Source of the DNA: Eubacteriales bacterium
Lineage (GTDB): Bacteria; Bacillota; Clostridia; Acetivibrionales; JANLFN01
Length of the DNA stretch: 64,000 bases
Reading direction: 5' to 3'
NCBI GenBank assembly: GCA_024655885.1
Contig: JANLFN010000004.1
Location: forward strand, 62,001 to 126,000
A program made the translations under genes and the position numbers. Shown one piece after another: positions 9,607 through 18,220 of the stretch (within the stretch, counting starts at the first letter, position 1; every line of letters begins with the position of its first letter). The notes below the pieces were generated by a model, which worked only from the letters and a program-made list of their open reading frames with translations, had not been told where the DNA came from and searched no databases.

Positions 9607-10444
9607 TTACGGTACCCCCCAACCTGCACTCATGTTTTTCCATAGCTCTTTTCTCTTCCTGCTTATACATCTGCTGCCTTCTTATAGCTTCATCAAAATC
9701 TACCTCATGTCCGTCGAAGTCCGGTCCGTCCACACAGGCAAATTTAGTCTTTCCTCCTACGGTGACACGGCACCCGCCGCACATCCCCGTGCCGTCGATC
9801 ATCACAGGGTTCATGCTTACTACAGTTTTAATACCGTACTGTTTGGTAAGGTTGCTTACCACCTTCATCATGATCAACGGACCTATGGCGACGACCATGT
9901 CATATTTGTTGCCCTGCTCAATAAGGTTCTTCAAAACATCGGTCACAAACCCCTTGTTGCCGTTTGAACCGTCGTCCGTCGCAACAAAGAGCCTGTCGCT
10001 CACAGCAGCCATTTCCTTTTCCAGTATAATAAGGTCCTTGTTTCTAAAGCCAATAATTGAATCCACCTCTACACCAAGGCTGTGCAGCTTCTTTGCCTGG
10101 GGGTAAGCGATGGCGGTGCCCAGGCCTCCCCCGATGACAGCCACCTTTTTAAGTCCGTCAAAGTGGGATGCAACCCCCAGAGGACCCACAAAATCCATAA
10201 GTTCCTGCCCCTCTTCCATCTCTCCAAGGATCTTTGTAGTATAACCGACCTCCTGGAATATTATAGTTACGGTTCCCTTGCTGCGGTCGTAGTCAGCAAT
10301 GGTCAAAGGGATTCTTTCTCCTTCCTCGTTTACCCTGAGTATTATAAACTGCCCGGGTTCGGCTTTTCTCGCCACGTGTGGAGCTTCGATCTCCAGCAGC
10401 TTGACTGATGGATTTAAGACTTCTTTCCTCACAATTTTAAACAT
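9599..10444 (-). CDS. nfnA: NfnA: FAD/NAD-binding [2Fe-2S] subunit
   Basis: Small subunit of NfnAB, related to dihydroorotate dehydrogenase electron-transfer subunits. The 281-residue protein has an N-terminal FAD-binding barrel (PGQFIILRVNEEGERIPLTI), an NAD fold (VAVIGGGLGTAIAYPQAK) and a C-terminal [2Fe-2S] region (GTGMCGGCRV, then FACVDGPDF). The chosen ATG has AGAGGTGAA just upstream; the frame continues further 5' but without a ribosome site. I saw no clear promoter or Rex-type operator upstream. Confidence 0.87.
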   Translation of the reverse strand: MFKIVRKEVLNPSVKLLEIEAPHVARKAEPGQFIILRVNEEGERIPLTIADYDRSKGTVTIIFQEVGYTTKILGEMEEGQELMDFVGPLGVASHFDGLKKVAVIGGGLGTAIAYPQAKKLHSLGVEVDSIIGFRNKDLIILEKEMAAVSDRLFVATDDGSNGNKGFVTDVLKNLIEQGNKYDMVVAIGPLIMMKVVSNLTKQYGIKTVVSMNPVMIDGTGMCGGCRVTVGGKTKFACVDGPDFDGHEVDFDEAIRRQQMYKQEEKRAMEKHECRLGGTVNG

Positions 10445-11027
10445 TCGACCTTCACCTCTTTTATAAAATGCGTAGCTAAAATAATACATTTTACCATTTC
10501 TAAGAAAACTTACTTTACCCCATGGCTTTACAGGCAAATGTGGAAATTTAAAACAGCCGCAGTTTGCCCGCGTCATTTCGGTCTGATACCCTTCCCTGGA
10601 TTTTTCCGGTTCCAGCCGCTTGAAGTCTAATTGGGAGATAAAAATGAGCCGGAGTACTCCTTTTCACTCTCTTTTATCAGAAAAAACCCCAAATCAGCGA
10701 GGTTGTATCAGTTCATCCGCTTTCATACAGGCAGCTTGTACATTTTTCCGAACATAGTTAATCTTAATAAGAAACTTGATAACATGTTTTTTAGGTGTTA
10801 ACTTAAGTTTATATCTCATTGGAATGAAAGTCAACCTTCTAATGCTTAAATAGTAATTATGTTATAATAATCAAAATTTTGTACAATTATTTAAACAATA
10901 TGAAAAATGCCCCCTGCTGCGCCCTTATGGGAAAAACAACGGGGTATGGAATGAACCATACCCCGGCTTAATGCCCATACATAGAGCGCCCGCACCAAAC
11001 CCGCGCAAAGGCGGAAGGGGTACGCCT
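10445..11027. other. Long AT-rich spacer between pdaA and nfnA
   Basis: A 583-base stretch without a credible gene. It contains the pdaA terminator at its right end and must contain the nfnAB promoter, but no clean -35/-10 pair with 16-18 base spacing was found on the minus strand. Confidence 0.6.
10930..10965 (-). terminator. Terminator of pdaA
   Basis: Perfect ten-base arms CGGGGTATGG/CCATACCCCG with a six-base loop, followed on the minus strand by TTGTTTTT. Confidence 0.85.
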
Positions 11028-12005
11028 TTACAGGTCAAAAGGCCTTATTTCGTAGCCCTCATCCCTTATGCCCTTTATGATCCTGTCAAGGGCTTCCGCG
11101 TTGTCCTTGGACACCGCGTGCAAAAGTATAACGGCCCCGTTGTGAAGGTTTTTCATAACCATATTATAGGCATGGTCCGCTCCTTTCTGGTTTTTGACGT
11201 CATAGTCCAGATAGGCAAAGCTCCAGAATATGGTTTTATAGCCAAGCTGCTTTGCCGCCGCCAATACCCTCTCGCTGTATTCTCCCATGGGAGGCCGCAT
11301 GTACTTAAACCCTTTTCCGAAGGCGGCGCTGAACTCTTTTTCCAGGCCGTACAGTTCTTTTTCCAAAGACGCGTCGCTGACCTGGGGAAGACTGGGATGG
11401 TTTATGGTGTGATTGCCTACCAGATGGCCTTCATCCAGCATTCTTTTCACAAGCTGGGGGTTTTCCCTGACATATGGCCCTGTAACAAAGAATATGGACT
11501 TGACGTCGTTCTCTTTAAGGGTGTCAAGGATCTTCGGGGTGTAACCGTTTTCATATCCCTCGTCAAAGGTCAGGTATATGATTTTTTTCGAGGTATCCCC
11601 CACATAAAACCCGTCATACTTGGAAAGAAGCTTCTTCGCCTGGGAGGATACCCCCGGGGTTGTATGCTGATTGTTCAGGGTAAGACCCCAGCCGTATTTG
11701 GTGTTATCCAGCTTGTCAAGGACTGTAAAATCCAGCTTCTCTCCTTTGGATTCCCTGGGTTCCGGCTGTATGGGGTCACTGAAGACAACAGAGGGCTTGT
11801 CCTCTTTTTTCACATCCTCTTCCTTTTTCACGCTTCCCGCCCCGTTATCCGCACCGGAGATTTTTTCGTTACTGTCGTCCGACGCACTTAAAACAGCTTT
11901 CCCCGCATCTTCCCCGGCTGCACTTGCGGGAGCGGAGCTGCTGCCGGCACAGCCCGACAGTAAAACCAGAATAAGCACCGTGAAAACGGCCTTCCATTTT
12001 GACAT
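11028..12005 (-). CDS. pdaA: Polysaccharide deacetylase, PdaA type (muramic delta-lactam formation)
   Basis: Probable N-acetylmuramic acid deacetylase for spore-cortex delta-lactam. The 325-residue protein has a lipoprotein signal (LLSGC, cysteine at 19), then a low-complexity linker rich in Ser, Ala, Glu and Lys to about residue 90, then the NodB fold. The catalytic block reads LTFDEGYENGY, with E where many family members have DDG; this is the form I know from PdaA. Zinc histidines follow in GNHTINHPSLP, then RPPMGEY and LLHAVS. A strong promoter lies just upstream. Lipid anchoring is less usual for PdaA and is worth noting. Confidence 0.85.
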   Translation of the reverse strand: MSKWKAVFTVLILVLLSGCAGSSSAPASAAGEDAGKAVLSASDDSNEKISGADNGAGSVKKEEDVKKEDKPSVVFSDPIQPEPRESKGEKLDFTVLDKLDNTKYGWGLTLNNQHTTPGVSSQAKKLLSKYDGFYVGDTSKKIIYLTFDEGYENGYTPKILDTLKENDVKSIFFVTGPYVRENPQLVKRMLDEGHLVGNHTINHPSLPQVSDASLEKELYGLEKEFSAAFGKGFKYMRPPMGEYSERVLAAAKQLGYKTIFWSFAYLDYDVKNQKGADHAYNMVMKNLHNGAVILLHAVSKDNAEALDRIIKGIRDEGYEIRPFDL

Positions 12006-12035
12006 AAATTTCCATCCTCGTTCATTATTGAATAC

Positions 12036-12064
12036 ATAATAAAATTATAATCGATTTATGTCAA
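12036..12064 (-). promoter_or_regulatory. sigA-type promoter of pdaA
   Basis: TTGACA, 17 bases, TATTAT on the minus strand, starting where the terminator T-run of the gene ahead ends. The vegetative consensus is unexpected if pdaA is sporulation-specific. Confidence 0.7.
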
Positions 12065-12121
12065 AAAAGCAAAAAAACAGAGGACAGCAGGCACTCACCT
12101 TTCACACTGCCTGCCGTCCTC
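12065..12121 (-). terminator. Terminator of spoIVFB-like gene
   Basis: Fourteen-base arms (GAGGACGGCAGGCA and its near-perfect complement) followed by long T-runs on the minus strand. Confidence 0.88.
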
Positions 12122-12125
12122 TTAT

Positions 12126-13025
12126 CTAGAGGCCTTTTTTCATAAACTCCTCAAAGGTAAGTTCGGTATTATACTTCAGCATACCGTCTACAACCTCCTG
12201 CTCGGTGAATATTTTAACAAGCTTCAATTCCTCGTCCAGCACATATATAAAGTGAAACCTGTCAAAGTCCAGGTTTCTGATGACCTCACCCAAGCGCACC
12301 GTTTTTATTACCACCAGATCCCTTGCCGGATAAATACCCCTTTTCAATAATCTGGACCGTCTATAGACAATATTTTTTACATTCATTAAAGCTACCAACC
12401 TTTCCTCAGATTTTAGTGAAAGCAAAATATATACTCCAATGGCAAGCAAGCTGAAATTCGAAGTATTTTTTATAAATTGGACTATCCCTGCGATAACCAG
12501 CAGGATTACAAGAATAAGGGACAATCTTTTGATATAGGAACTCGCCGAGAACAAGCCTACCCGGCTGGACAGCGCATCACTTAATATCCTGCCCCCGTCC
12601 AGCGGTTTCACGGGTATCAGGTTAAAAACGGCAAGGCCGATATTAACCGAGATAAAAAAACGCATATTATCTGTTCCATACAAATAATATGGGCTTAATA
12701 TTGAAAGCAGGACAGCTAAAAGTATATTAATCAAGGGGCCGCTCAGGTAAATTAAAATTCTTTTCCACACTTCCGCGGGTCCGTCCTCTATAACCGCCGT
12801 TACCCCGATGGGAAGCACATTGAAAGAGTTAATCCTTCTGCCGAATATTAAGGCCGATAATACATGCCCCAATTCATGCAGTAAAATTGACAAATAGATT
12901 ACCAGAAACTTAGTGCCGAATCCGGATAGAATCACAACCGGAGGTATCAGCAGGAAAAGAGGGTCCAGGGTAATCTGAAAGCTGTTCTTCCTGAATATCA
13001 GTAAATTAAATTCTCTCACCTCCAA
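12126..13025 (-). CDS. spoIVFB: M50 site-2 metalloprotease, SpoIVFB-like
   Basis: Intramembrane zinc protease; in Bacillus SpoIVFB cleaves pro-sigma-K in the mother cell. The 299-residue protein has HELGH at 50-54, the third ligand in PVKPLDGGRI (Asp 143), about six hydrophobic segments to about residue 200, and a C-terminal soluble part with the length and look of a single CBS-like domain (RDLVVIKTVRLGEVIRN). The start is a TTG twelve bases after GGAGG, so the exact N-terminus is uncertain. It lies 240 bases behind the SpoIVFA-like gene, the usual order. Confidence 0.85.
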   Translation of the reverse strand: MEVREFNLLIFRKNSFQITLDPLFLLIPPVVILSGFGTKFLVIYLSILLHELGHVLSALIFGRRINSFNVLPIGVTAVIEDGPAEVWKRILIYLSGPLINILLAVLLSILSPYYLYGTDNMRFFISVNIGLAVFNLIPVKPLDGGRILSDALSSRVGLFSASSYIKRLSLILVILLVIAGIVQFIKNTSNFSLLAIGVYILLSLKSEERLVALMNVKNIVYRRSRLLKRGIYPARDLVVIKTVRLGEVIRNLDFDRFHFIYVLDEELKLVKIFTEQEVVDGMLKYNTELTFEEFMKKGL

Positions 13026-13265
13026 CCTTATGCCGATCCTCCAAATAAGGCCAAAGCCTGGAAGCGCCTTTCCGCCTAGTACTACGATAACCTATTGGTA
13101 AGGGAAAACATATCTGAAGGAAGATTTTCACTTGACCCGTGAGGAATCCATCTGAGGAAAGGGCATTTGTGTTCATACTCCTATGTTCATCCCCTTCAAA
13201 TGGCCTTTTCGATGCTATTGAAAATCATTCCGAAAGACATCGTTTTCCAACGAAACAAGCTAGTA

Positions 13266-14225
13266 TTAACCGGTTGTATCCTTTACGGGTATTTTGATAA
13301 GGCTCGCGGGGTCTATCGCCTCCCCATCCTTCCAGATTTCAAAGTGGAGATGAGCTCCTACGGCCGCTCCCGTATCCCCCACTTTTGCAATCTCAGCTCC
13401 CTTCTGTACCTTTTGCCCTTTTTTCACAAGCAGCTGCGAGCAGTGGGCATATACGGTCACTATGCCGTCACCGTGCTGTATCTTAATATATTTACCATAG
13501 GTCGGGCTTGTTGAGGCCTCCACCACTTCTCCCCCCAGTGCCGCTTTAATGGCAGCGCCTTTATTGGCTTCTATATCCACTCCCTTGTGAAATTTCTCCA
13601 CTTTTTCTAAAGGGTCCACCCGCATCCCGTAGGCAGACCCCAAATATCCGCTTACAGGGACTATAAATGAGTATTTTTTTCTTATCTCATCTGCAATGCT
13701 GCTGTCCTGGCTTGTTGTCTCACTGTTCACATCCGTTTTAGCCGCATCCTCCTGTACTTTCTGGCCATCGCTTTTCGGATCGTCCTGCGCCTGCTGTTCT
13801 TCTCCGCTTACTGCGGCGTCCTGCCGGGTAGCGCCTCCCGAAGCTTGACTAGCCTCTCCCGTGCCGGCTTCTTGCGTCTGAGGTTGGTCTGCCCCGGCAC
13901 TGGCCGGAATGGAAGCCGGCTCCTCTCCGCTTCTACTGCTTGCACCCTTTCCCATCAGCAGATCTAAAACCCCGTTCAGGCTGTCGTACATGCTTTTTAG
14001 CTCAACGTTCTCCACCAAAATATTCCTTATACTGTCAGATATAAAATTGGTTAAAGGGATATTCACATTTTTTACCAAAACGATGGCGGCAAGGATTATG
14101 GCAGTCGCAAATACCTGCCGGACCACGTTTCCCTGAAGTGAATTTCTGTACCAGGCGTTTCTCCTTCTTTTCCTGCTCATCGTATTGCTGCGCGGATATT
14201 TGGACCTAATTATTATATCGTCCAT
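13266..14225 (-). CDS. spoIVFA: Membrane-anchored M23 (LytM) protein, SpoIVFA-like
   Basis: Probable partner or inhibitor of SpoIVFB. The 319-residue protein has a basic N-terminus, one membrane segment at about 37-52, a low-complexity Ser/Ala/Glu/Gln linker at about 92-180 and a C-terminal LytM fold. Its M23 metal residues look intact: H213 and D217 in FHKGVDIEA, and H292/H294 in AHLHFEIW. A GAGGATG ribosome site precedes the ATG. Position next to spoIVFB supports the name; a free-standing peptidoglycan endopeptidase is the alternative. Confidence 0.75.
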   Translation of the reverse strand: MDDIIIRSKYPRSNTMSRKRRRNAWYRNSLQGNVVRQVFATAIILAAIVLVKNVNIPLTNFISDSIRNILVENVELKSMYDSLNGVLDLLMGKGASSRSGEEPASIPASAGADQPQTQEAGTGEASQASGGATRQDAAVSGEEQQAQDDPKSDGQKVQEDAAKTDVNSETTSQDSSIADEIRKKYSFIVPVSGYLGSAYGMRVDPLEKVEKFHKGVDIEANKGAAIKAALGGEVVEASTSPTYGKYIKIQHGDGIVTVYAHCSQLLVKKGQKVQKGAEIAKVGDTGAAVGAHLHFEIWKDGEAIDPASLIKIPVKDTTG

Positions 14226-14395
14226 ATACTCACATCCTCTTCTGTACAGTCTGCATACCCTGAGGGATATGCATTTTTTTGAGTTATTAAATTATATTTT
14301 ACTCATGGAAATTTTATTACAGAATAGATTGCTTTAAACGGCAGATAATATATCCTGTTACAGTTTTGTTTTATCTCAGGAGGTGAATTTCAAGG

Positions 14396-14653
14396 ATGCA
14401 CAGTATTGCCATTGAGCCCAACCTCACGCCTATAAAAGACTATCTGAGCAGTAAGGGCTATCATGTGGAAAGCATGAGTTTTGATAGAAGTGCCTCATCC
14501 TGGCAGGCAAAAAATTTTGACGCAATTATAGTGACCGGATTAAACGACAATCTGGCGGGCATTAACGACACCAATACCAAAGCGGTAGTGATTGAAGCAA
14601 AGGGGCTGACTCCTGAACAGATTCTTCATGAACTGCAGCTGAGGCTTGACTAA
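14396..14653 (+). CDS. YkuS/UPF0180 family protein
   Basis: Small 85-residue protein of unknown function. It has the shape of the UPF0180 family: a nearly fixed N-terminal helix (LTPIKDYLSSKGYHVE), then hydrophobic strands around FDAIIVTGLNDN and AVVIEAKGLTPEQI. An excellent AGGAGGTGAA ribosome site precedes the ATG. It is one of very few plus-strand genes here, divergent from spoIVFA and convergent with minE. No clear promoter was seen. Confidence 0.75.
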   Translation: MHSIAIEPNLTPIKDYLSSKGYHVESMSFDRSASSWQAKNFDAIIVTGLNDNLAGINDTNTKAVVIEAKGLTPEQILHELQLRLD

Positions 14654-14702
14654 AAAATCCAGGGCTGGAGAAACCCTTCAACCCTGGATGCCGGATTTTT
14701 TA
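14651..14702. terminator. Bidirectional terminator between ykuS-like gene and minE
   Basis: ATCCAGGG/CCCTGGAT stem with T-runs on both sides: TTTTTT on the plus strand and TTTTTT on the minus strand. It serves two convergent genes. Confidence 0.88.
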
Positions 14703-14987
14703 TTACCTTCCGCTGCTTTTAACGTTTTTTATGGGGATGTTGGCAACCAGTGCGGGCACAACCCTATCTCCCTCTTCACTTCTGGTTTTGGTAAGCTGGA
14801 TATCCAGCGCGCTTTCATCGATATCCATATAATTAGATATGACTTTTATGATCTCACTCTTAACCATTTCCAGAAACTGGGGGGAAACATTTGCCCTGTC
14901 ATGGATCAGCACAAGCTTTAGTCTTTCTTTGGCAACATCTTTCGATGTTTTTGACCTTCCAAATAATTTTGACAAATCAAGAATCAT
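14703..14987 (-). CDS. minE: Cell division topological specificity factor MinE
   Basis: Regulator that stimulates MinD ATPase and drives Min positioning. The 94-residue protein has the N-terminal MinD-interacting region (DLSKLFGRSKTSKDVAKERL) and the C-terminal dimerisation domain. The ATG follows GGAGGG at normal spacing and sits 13 bases behind minD; the longer frame overlapping minD is rejected. The presence of MinE suggests an oscillating Min system rather than only DivIVA targeting. Confidence 0.93.
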   Translation of the reverse strand: MILDLSKLFGRSKTSKDVAKERLKLVLIHDRANVSPQFLEMVKSEIIKVISNYMDIDESALDIQLTKTRSEEGDRVVPALVANIPIKNVKSSGR

Positions 14988-15000
14988 ATGAATCCCTCCA

Positions 15001-15801
15001 TCAGGTGGTTCTAAGCCCAAAAAGTCTTTTGAGCTTAACCAAAAACCCGTCATCCGTTTCAAGGTCCAACATCGGCACCTCTTCTCCCAGCAATCTCCTT
15101 GTAATGTTCCTGTATGCCTGTCCGGCCAGCGACTTGCTGTCCGTGACGGCAGGTTCTCCCTTGTTGGTTGAAACCACTATTTTTTCATCGTCGGGAACCA
15201 CCCCGATGAGGTCGATAGCCAGTATGTCAATAATATCGTCAATGGTCATCATGTCGCCGCGCTTCACCATGTCTACCCTTATCCTGTTGACAAGGAGCTT
15301 CGGGTTGCGGAGCTCATTGGCTTCCAGTAAGCCGATAATCCTGTCCGCATCCCTGACGGCGGAAACTTCAGGGGTTGTAACAACTACCGCCCTGTCGGCA
15401 CCGGCGATGGCATTCTTAAATCCCTGCTCGATCCCTGCCGGGCAGTCAACAAGTATAAAATCGAATTCGTTACGGAGTTCATCACAGAGCTTGATCATCT
15501 GTTCGGGACTTACAGCACTTTTGTCCCTTGTCTGTGCGGCCGGTAAAAGGAAAAGGCCTTCATACCTCTTGTCCTTTATTAAGGCCTGTTTAATCCTGCA
15601 GGTGCCCTCAACCACATCAACCAGGTCGTATACGATCCTGTTTTCCAGACCCATGACTACATCCAGGTTCCTTAAACCTATATCGGTATCGATTAAAACA
15701 ACTTTTTTTCCCTGCAGTGCAAGTCCGGTGCCAATATTAGCCGTCGTAGTGGTTTTACCCACCCCGCCTTTCCCGGAAGTGATTACGATGACTTCTCCCA
15801 T
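15001..15801 (-). CDS. minD: Septum site-determining ATPase MinD
   Basis: Membrane-associated ParA-family ATPase that recruits MinC. The 266-residue protein has the deviant Walker A GKGGVGKTT at 10-18, a conserved IDTDIGLRNLD and DCPAGIE, and an amphipathic C-terminal membrane helix (LVKLKRLFGLRTT). A G-rich ribosome site precedes it. A strong internal promoter lies between minC and minD, so minDE can be made apart from minC. Confidence 0.96.
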   Translation of the reverse strand: MGEVIVITSGKGGVGKTTTTANIGTGLALQGKKVVLIDTDIGLRNLDVVMGLENRIVYDLVDVVEGTCRIKQALIKDKRYEGLFLLPAAQTRDKSAVSPEQMIKLCDELRNEFDFILVDCPAGIEQGFKNAIAGADRAVVVTTPEVSAVRDADRIIGLLEANELRNPKLLVNRIRVDMVKRGDMMTIDDIIDILAIDLIGVVPDDEKIVVSTNKGEPAVTDSKSLAGQAYRNITRRLLGEEVPMLDLETDDGFLVKLKRLFGLRTT

Positions 15802-15878
15802 TTTTCCACTTACCCCCCGCGTATATCAATTGACCCTTATCCGTATGCTCTCTTTAATGTTTTCTACCCCATAACTAA

Positions 15879-15907
15879 AATATATATTTCTTTTCCATTC
15901 TTGTCAA
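15879..15907 (-). promoter_or_regulatory. Promoter of minDE
   Basis: TTGACA, 17 bases, TATATT on the minus strand in the minC-minD gap. Confidence 0.7.
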
Positions 15908-15970
15908 TCAGTTTATATAATCGCTTCTGCAGCCGTTCCAGAACATTCATGCCCTGTTACGGACAGTTTA

Positions 15971-16654
15971 TTACCTCTGGGGCAGGAATCTTTCTATATA
16001 CACCATATTGTCCTTCACATAAGCCAGTTCGGGAACCAAAAAGTTTCTAGAATCCTTTTCGTCGTCCGGCGAGCGGGTAATGACATCGGCAATCCTCAGC
16101 TGCGTAGGCTGCAGATTGAGCGCGACGACAATAGCGTCCTTGTTTCCGTCCGCACCTGCGTGGACAATACCGCGAAGGGATCCCACCACGATTACGTTGC
16201 CCGAAGCAATTAATTCTCCCCCGGGGTTCACGTCCCCGATCACAACAAGATTACCCTTAAAATCAACAAGCTGCCCTGAACGGACGGTACCCCTGTAAAA
16301 TTTAGTAACGCCCTCGTTTATCCCGTTGAAGTAATAGTCTTTCATTCTTATTCTGGGGCTTGTTTGCCCGGAAATGTTGTTTTGGGCTTCGGGAGGTTCC
16401 TCCGTATCTTCCGTCAGGCTTTTTATCCGAGCACCACTTTTTGAGGCCAACAGATTGAAAACCCTGTCTTCCTGGTCCTTGGACAGCTTTTTTCCCCGGT
16501 ACTTCACGTGGAGAGAGGCCCCTTTAAAAAATTTCCCGGCGGAAACCACTTTTCTCTCAATCTGTTCCAAAATGGACTCAAACCCATCCTCTTCCTTTAA
16601 AATAATGGTCAAACCGTGCAGCGATCCTTTAAAAGTTACATTGGCTTCATCCAT
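15971..16654 (-). CDS. minC: Septum formation inhibitor MinC
   Basis: Inhibitor of FtsZ assembly. The 227-residue protein has an N-terminal alpha/beta domain to about residue 75, a variable linker, and a C-terminal beta-helix with glycine-rich turns (GDVNPGGELIASGNVIVVGS, RGIVHAGADGN) that binds MinD. The ATG follows GGGGGT. In many Clostridia mrdA (PBP2) sits between mreD and minC; here the gap is only 156 bases and holds no gene. Confidence 0.92.
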   Translation of the reverse strand: MDEANVTFKGSLHGLTIILKEEDGFESILEQIERKVVSAGKFFKGASLHVKYRGKKLSKDQEDRVFNLLASKSGARIKSLTEDTEEPPEAQNNISGQTSPRIRMKDYYFNGINEGVTKFYRGTVRSGQLVDFKGNLVVIGDVNPGGELIASGNVIVVGSLRGIVHAGADGNKDAIVVALNLQPTQLRIADVITRSPDDEKDSRNFLVPELAYVKDNMVYIERFLPQR

Positions 16655-16810
16655 TTTTTACCCCCTAGTGCTCATACTCGTTATCCTTAAAATCAATGAA
16701 ATACAGTAAATATTGAAGTTAAGCATAAGATGTGCAAAGCTTTTCCGCGCCATAAAACAGCCCTATCCTTCATGGCAAAACTATTTTACCACAAAAAAAC
16801 AGTCTTAGCA

Positions 16811-17350
16811 CTAATACTTTCTTGCGGCTTTATCAAGGTATTCCAGCTTTTGGAACAACTTCATCACCAGCATGTACATAAAAACAGAAATCCCGCTGTT
16901 ATAAACGGCTTCAGGCAAAACAATATGCTTTAGCACAAACAACACATTAAACTGGATTCCGGCCGTAGGAGCCACAATGTACTCCCCTCCCTTGTACATC
17001 AGGTATACCGCCAGTTCATAGGCAATGGTGGAAAAAAACGTAAAGAAAATGGCCACCAAAAAATTTTCACGGTATAGCCTCTTGTTCAGCGAACCCACCA
17101 CCAGCCCGAGATAAAGCCCCAACAGCGCATAAAAGCCCACTACCTTGCCTGCAATGATGTCCTGGGACAGGCCTGCAAAGAAGCCTATCACCGCCCCCTC
17201 CGTATTACCCCTCAGCAATGCGGACAATATGATAAAAACAACCAACAGGTTGGGCTTTACATTATAGACTTCAAAGTAATTCAATATTGTGGACTGTATC
17301 ACACCGATTAAAAAAATGAAAATTCCTATGATGAATACTTTAAACCTCAT
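16811..17350 (-). CDS. mreD: Rod shape-determining protein MreD
   Basis: Membrane component of the elongasome. The 179-residue protein is hydrophobic, with about five membrane segments, the usual size and pattern. Its ATG overlaps the mreC stop by four bases, so translation is coupled. Sequence conservation in this family is low; the call rests strongly on position after mreC. Confidence 0.9.
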   Translation of the reverse strand: MRFKVFIIGIFIFLIGVIQSTILNYFEVYNVKPNLLVVFIILSALLRGNTEGAVIGFFAGLSQDIIAGKVVGFYALLGLYLGLVVGSLNKRLYRENFLVAIFFTFFSTIAYELAVYLMYKGGEYIVAPTAGIQFNVLFVLKHIVLPEAVYNSGISVFMYMLVMKLFQKLEYLDKAARKY

Positions 17351-18204
17351 TTTGCCGTATTGTCCACCCCAGTGTTTCCTGTCTTGCTTTTTAGCACAAA
17401 CACTTCTTCCAGTCTTTTAAAATCAACGGCCGGTTCAATAACAGCATACCTGTTCAACTCATTATTGGTCTGCCTTATTTCCTTGACCTTTCCGATGATG
17501 ATTCCCTTGGGGAAAATTCCCCCCAGGCCTGAAGTCTCGATGGTGTCTCCCACCTCCACATCCACCTCGGGTGAAATGTAATCCATCCGGCACAATCCCT
17601 GCTCCTTCAAGGTGATATCCCCTTTTACCCTTACTACTTCCCTGGATTTGGAGATTCTGGCGCTTACGGTACTGTCAATGTCAATGATGGAGACAACCTT
17701 AGATGAAATCAGCCCTGTGGAATAGACACTGCCTACCAATCCCTTGCCTGTGACCACAGGGAAGTTGTTGCCAATGCCGTTGTTTTTTCCGATGTCTATT
17801 GTAAACACATTGAACCAGTTTCCGGGGTCTTTGGCGATGATATTGGCGCCCACAAAATCATATTCATTAAACTGGTCCTTAAGGTTCAGCGCGCTTTTGA
17901 GTTCCTCGTTCTTCACCTTGTACTCCTGCAGCTGCGCGTTTTCCTTCTCCAGCTGGTCTATTCTGGCCTTTAATTCTTCATTTTCCTTTTGTACGGCCTT
18001 TACATCTTTAAAAAAGGATAAACTGCCGCTTACCTTTTGTCCTGAAAAGGAAAATATTTTCTGCAGAGGAGAAACAGTCGCATTAATAATGTGGCTGACC
18101 CAGTTTGCATTGCTGTCCGGTTTTGCGGAGAGCCCAATGGTAAAAAATATAGCAATGGTAACCAATACCAATATAAAATACTTGTTTTTTAAGATGCGTA
18201 GCAA
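17347..18204 (-). CDS. mreC: Rod shape-determining protein MreC
   Basis: Periplasm-side scaffold linking MreB filaments to wall synthases. The 285-residue protein has one N-terminal membrane segment at about 8-25, a coiled coil at about 68-105, and the paired beta-barrel region with family-typical runs (DPGNWFNVFTIDIGKNNGI, SGLGGIFPKGIIIGKV). The start is TTG with GGGAG nine bases upstream. Confidence 0.93.
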   Translation of the reverse strand: MLRILKNKYFILVLVTIAIFFTIGLSAKPDSNANWVSHIINATVSPLQKIFSFSGQKVSGSLSFFKDVKAVQKENEELKARIDQLEKENAQLQEYKVKNEELKSALNLKDQFNEYDFVGANIIAKDPGNWFNVFTIDIGKNNGIGNNFPVVTGKGLVGSVYSTGLISSKVVSIIDIDSTVSARISKSREVVRVKGDITLKEQGLCRMDYISPEVDVEVGDTIETSGLGGIFPKGIIIGKVKEIRQTNNELNRYAVIEPAVDFKRLEEVFVLKSKTGNTGVDNTAK

Positions 18205-18220
18205 AGGACTGAACTCCCTT

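Noticed and set aside
10785-10815. Rex-type redox operator ahead of nfnAB
   Set aside because: TGTTAAC is present, but the second half-site at correct spacing is missing.
14891-15874. Plus-strand frame of 327 codons over minD
   Set aside because: Antisense shadow of minD; low-complexity Ser/Leu product and no ribosome site.
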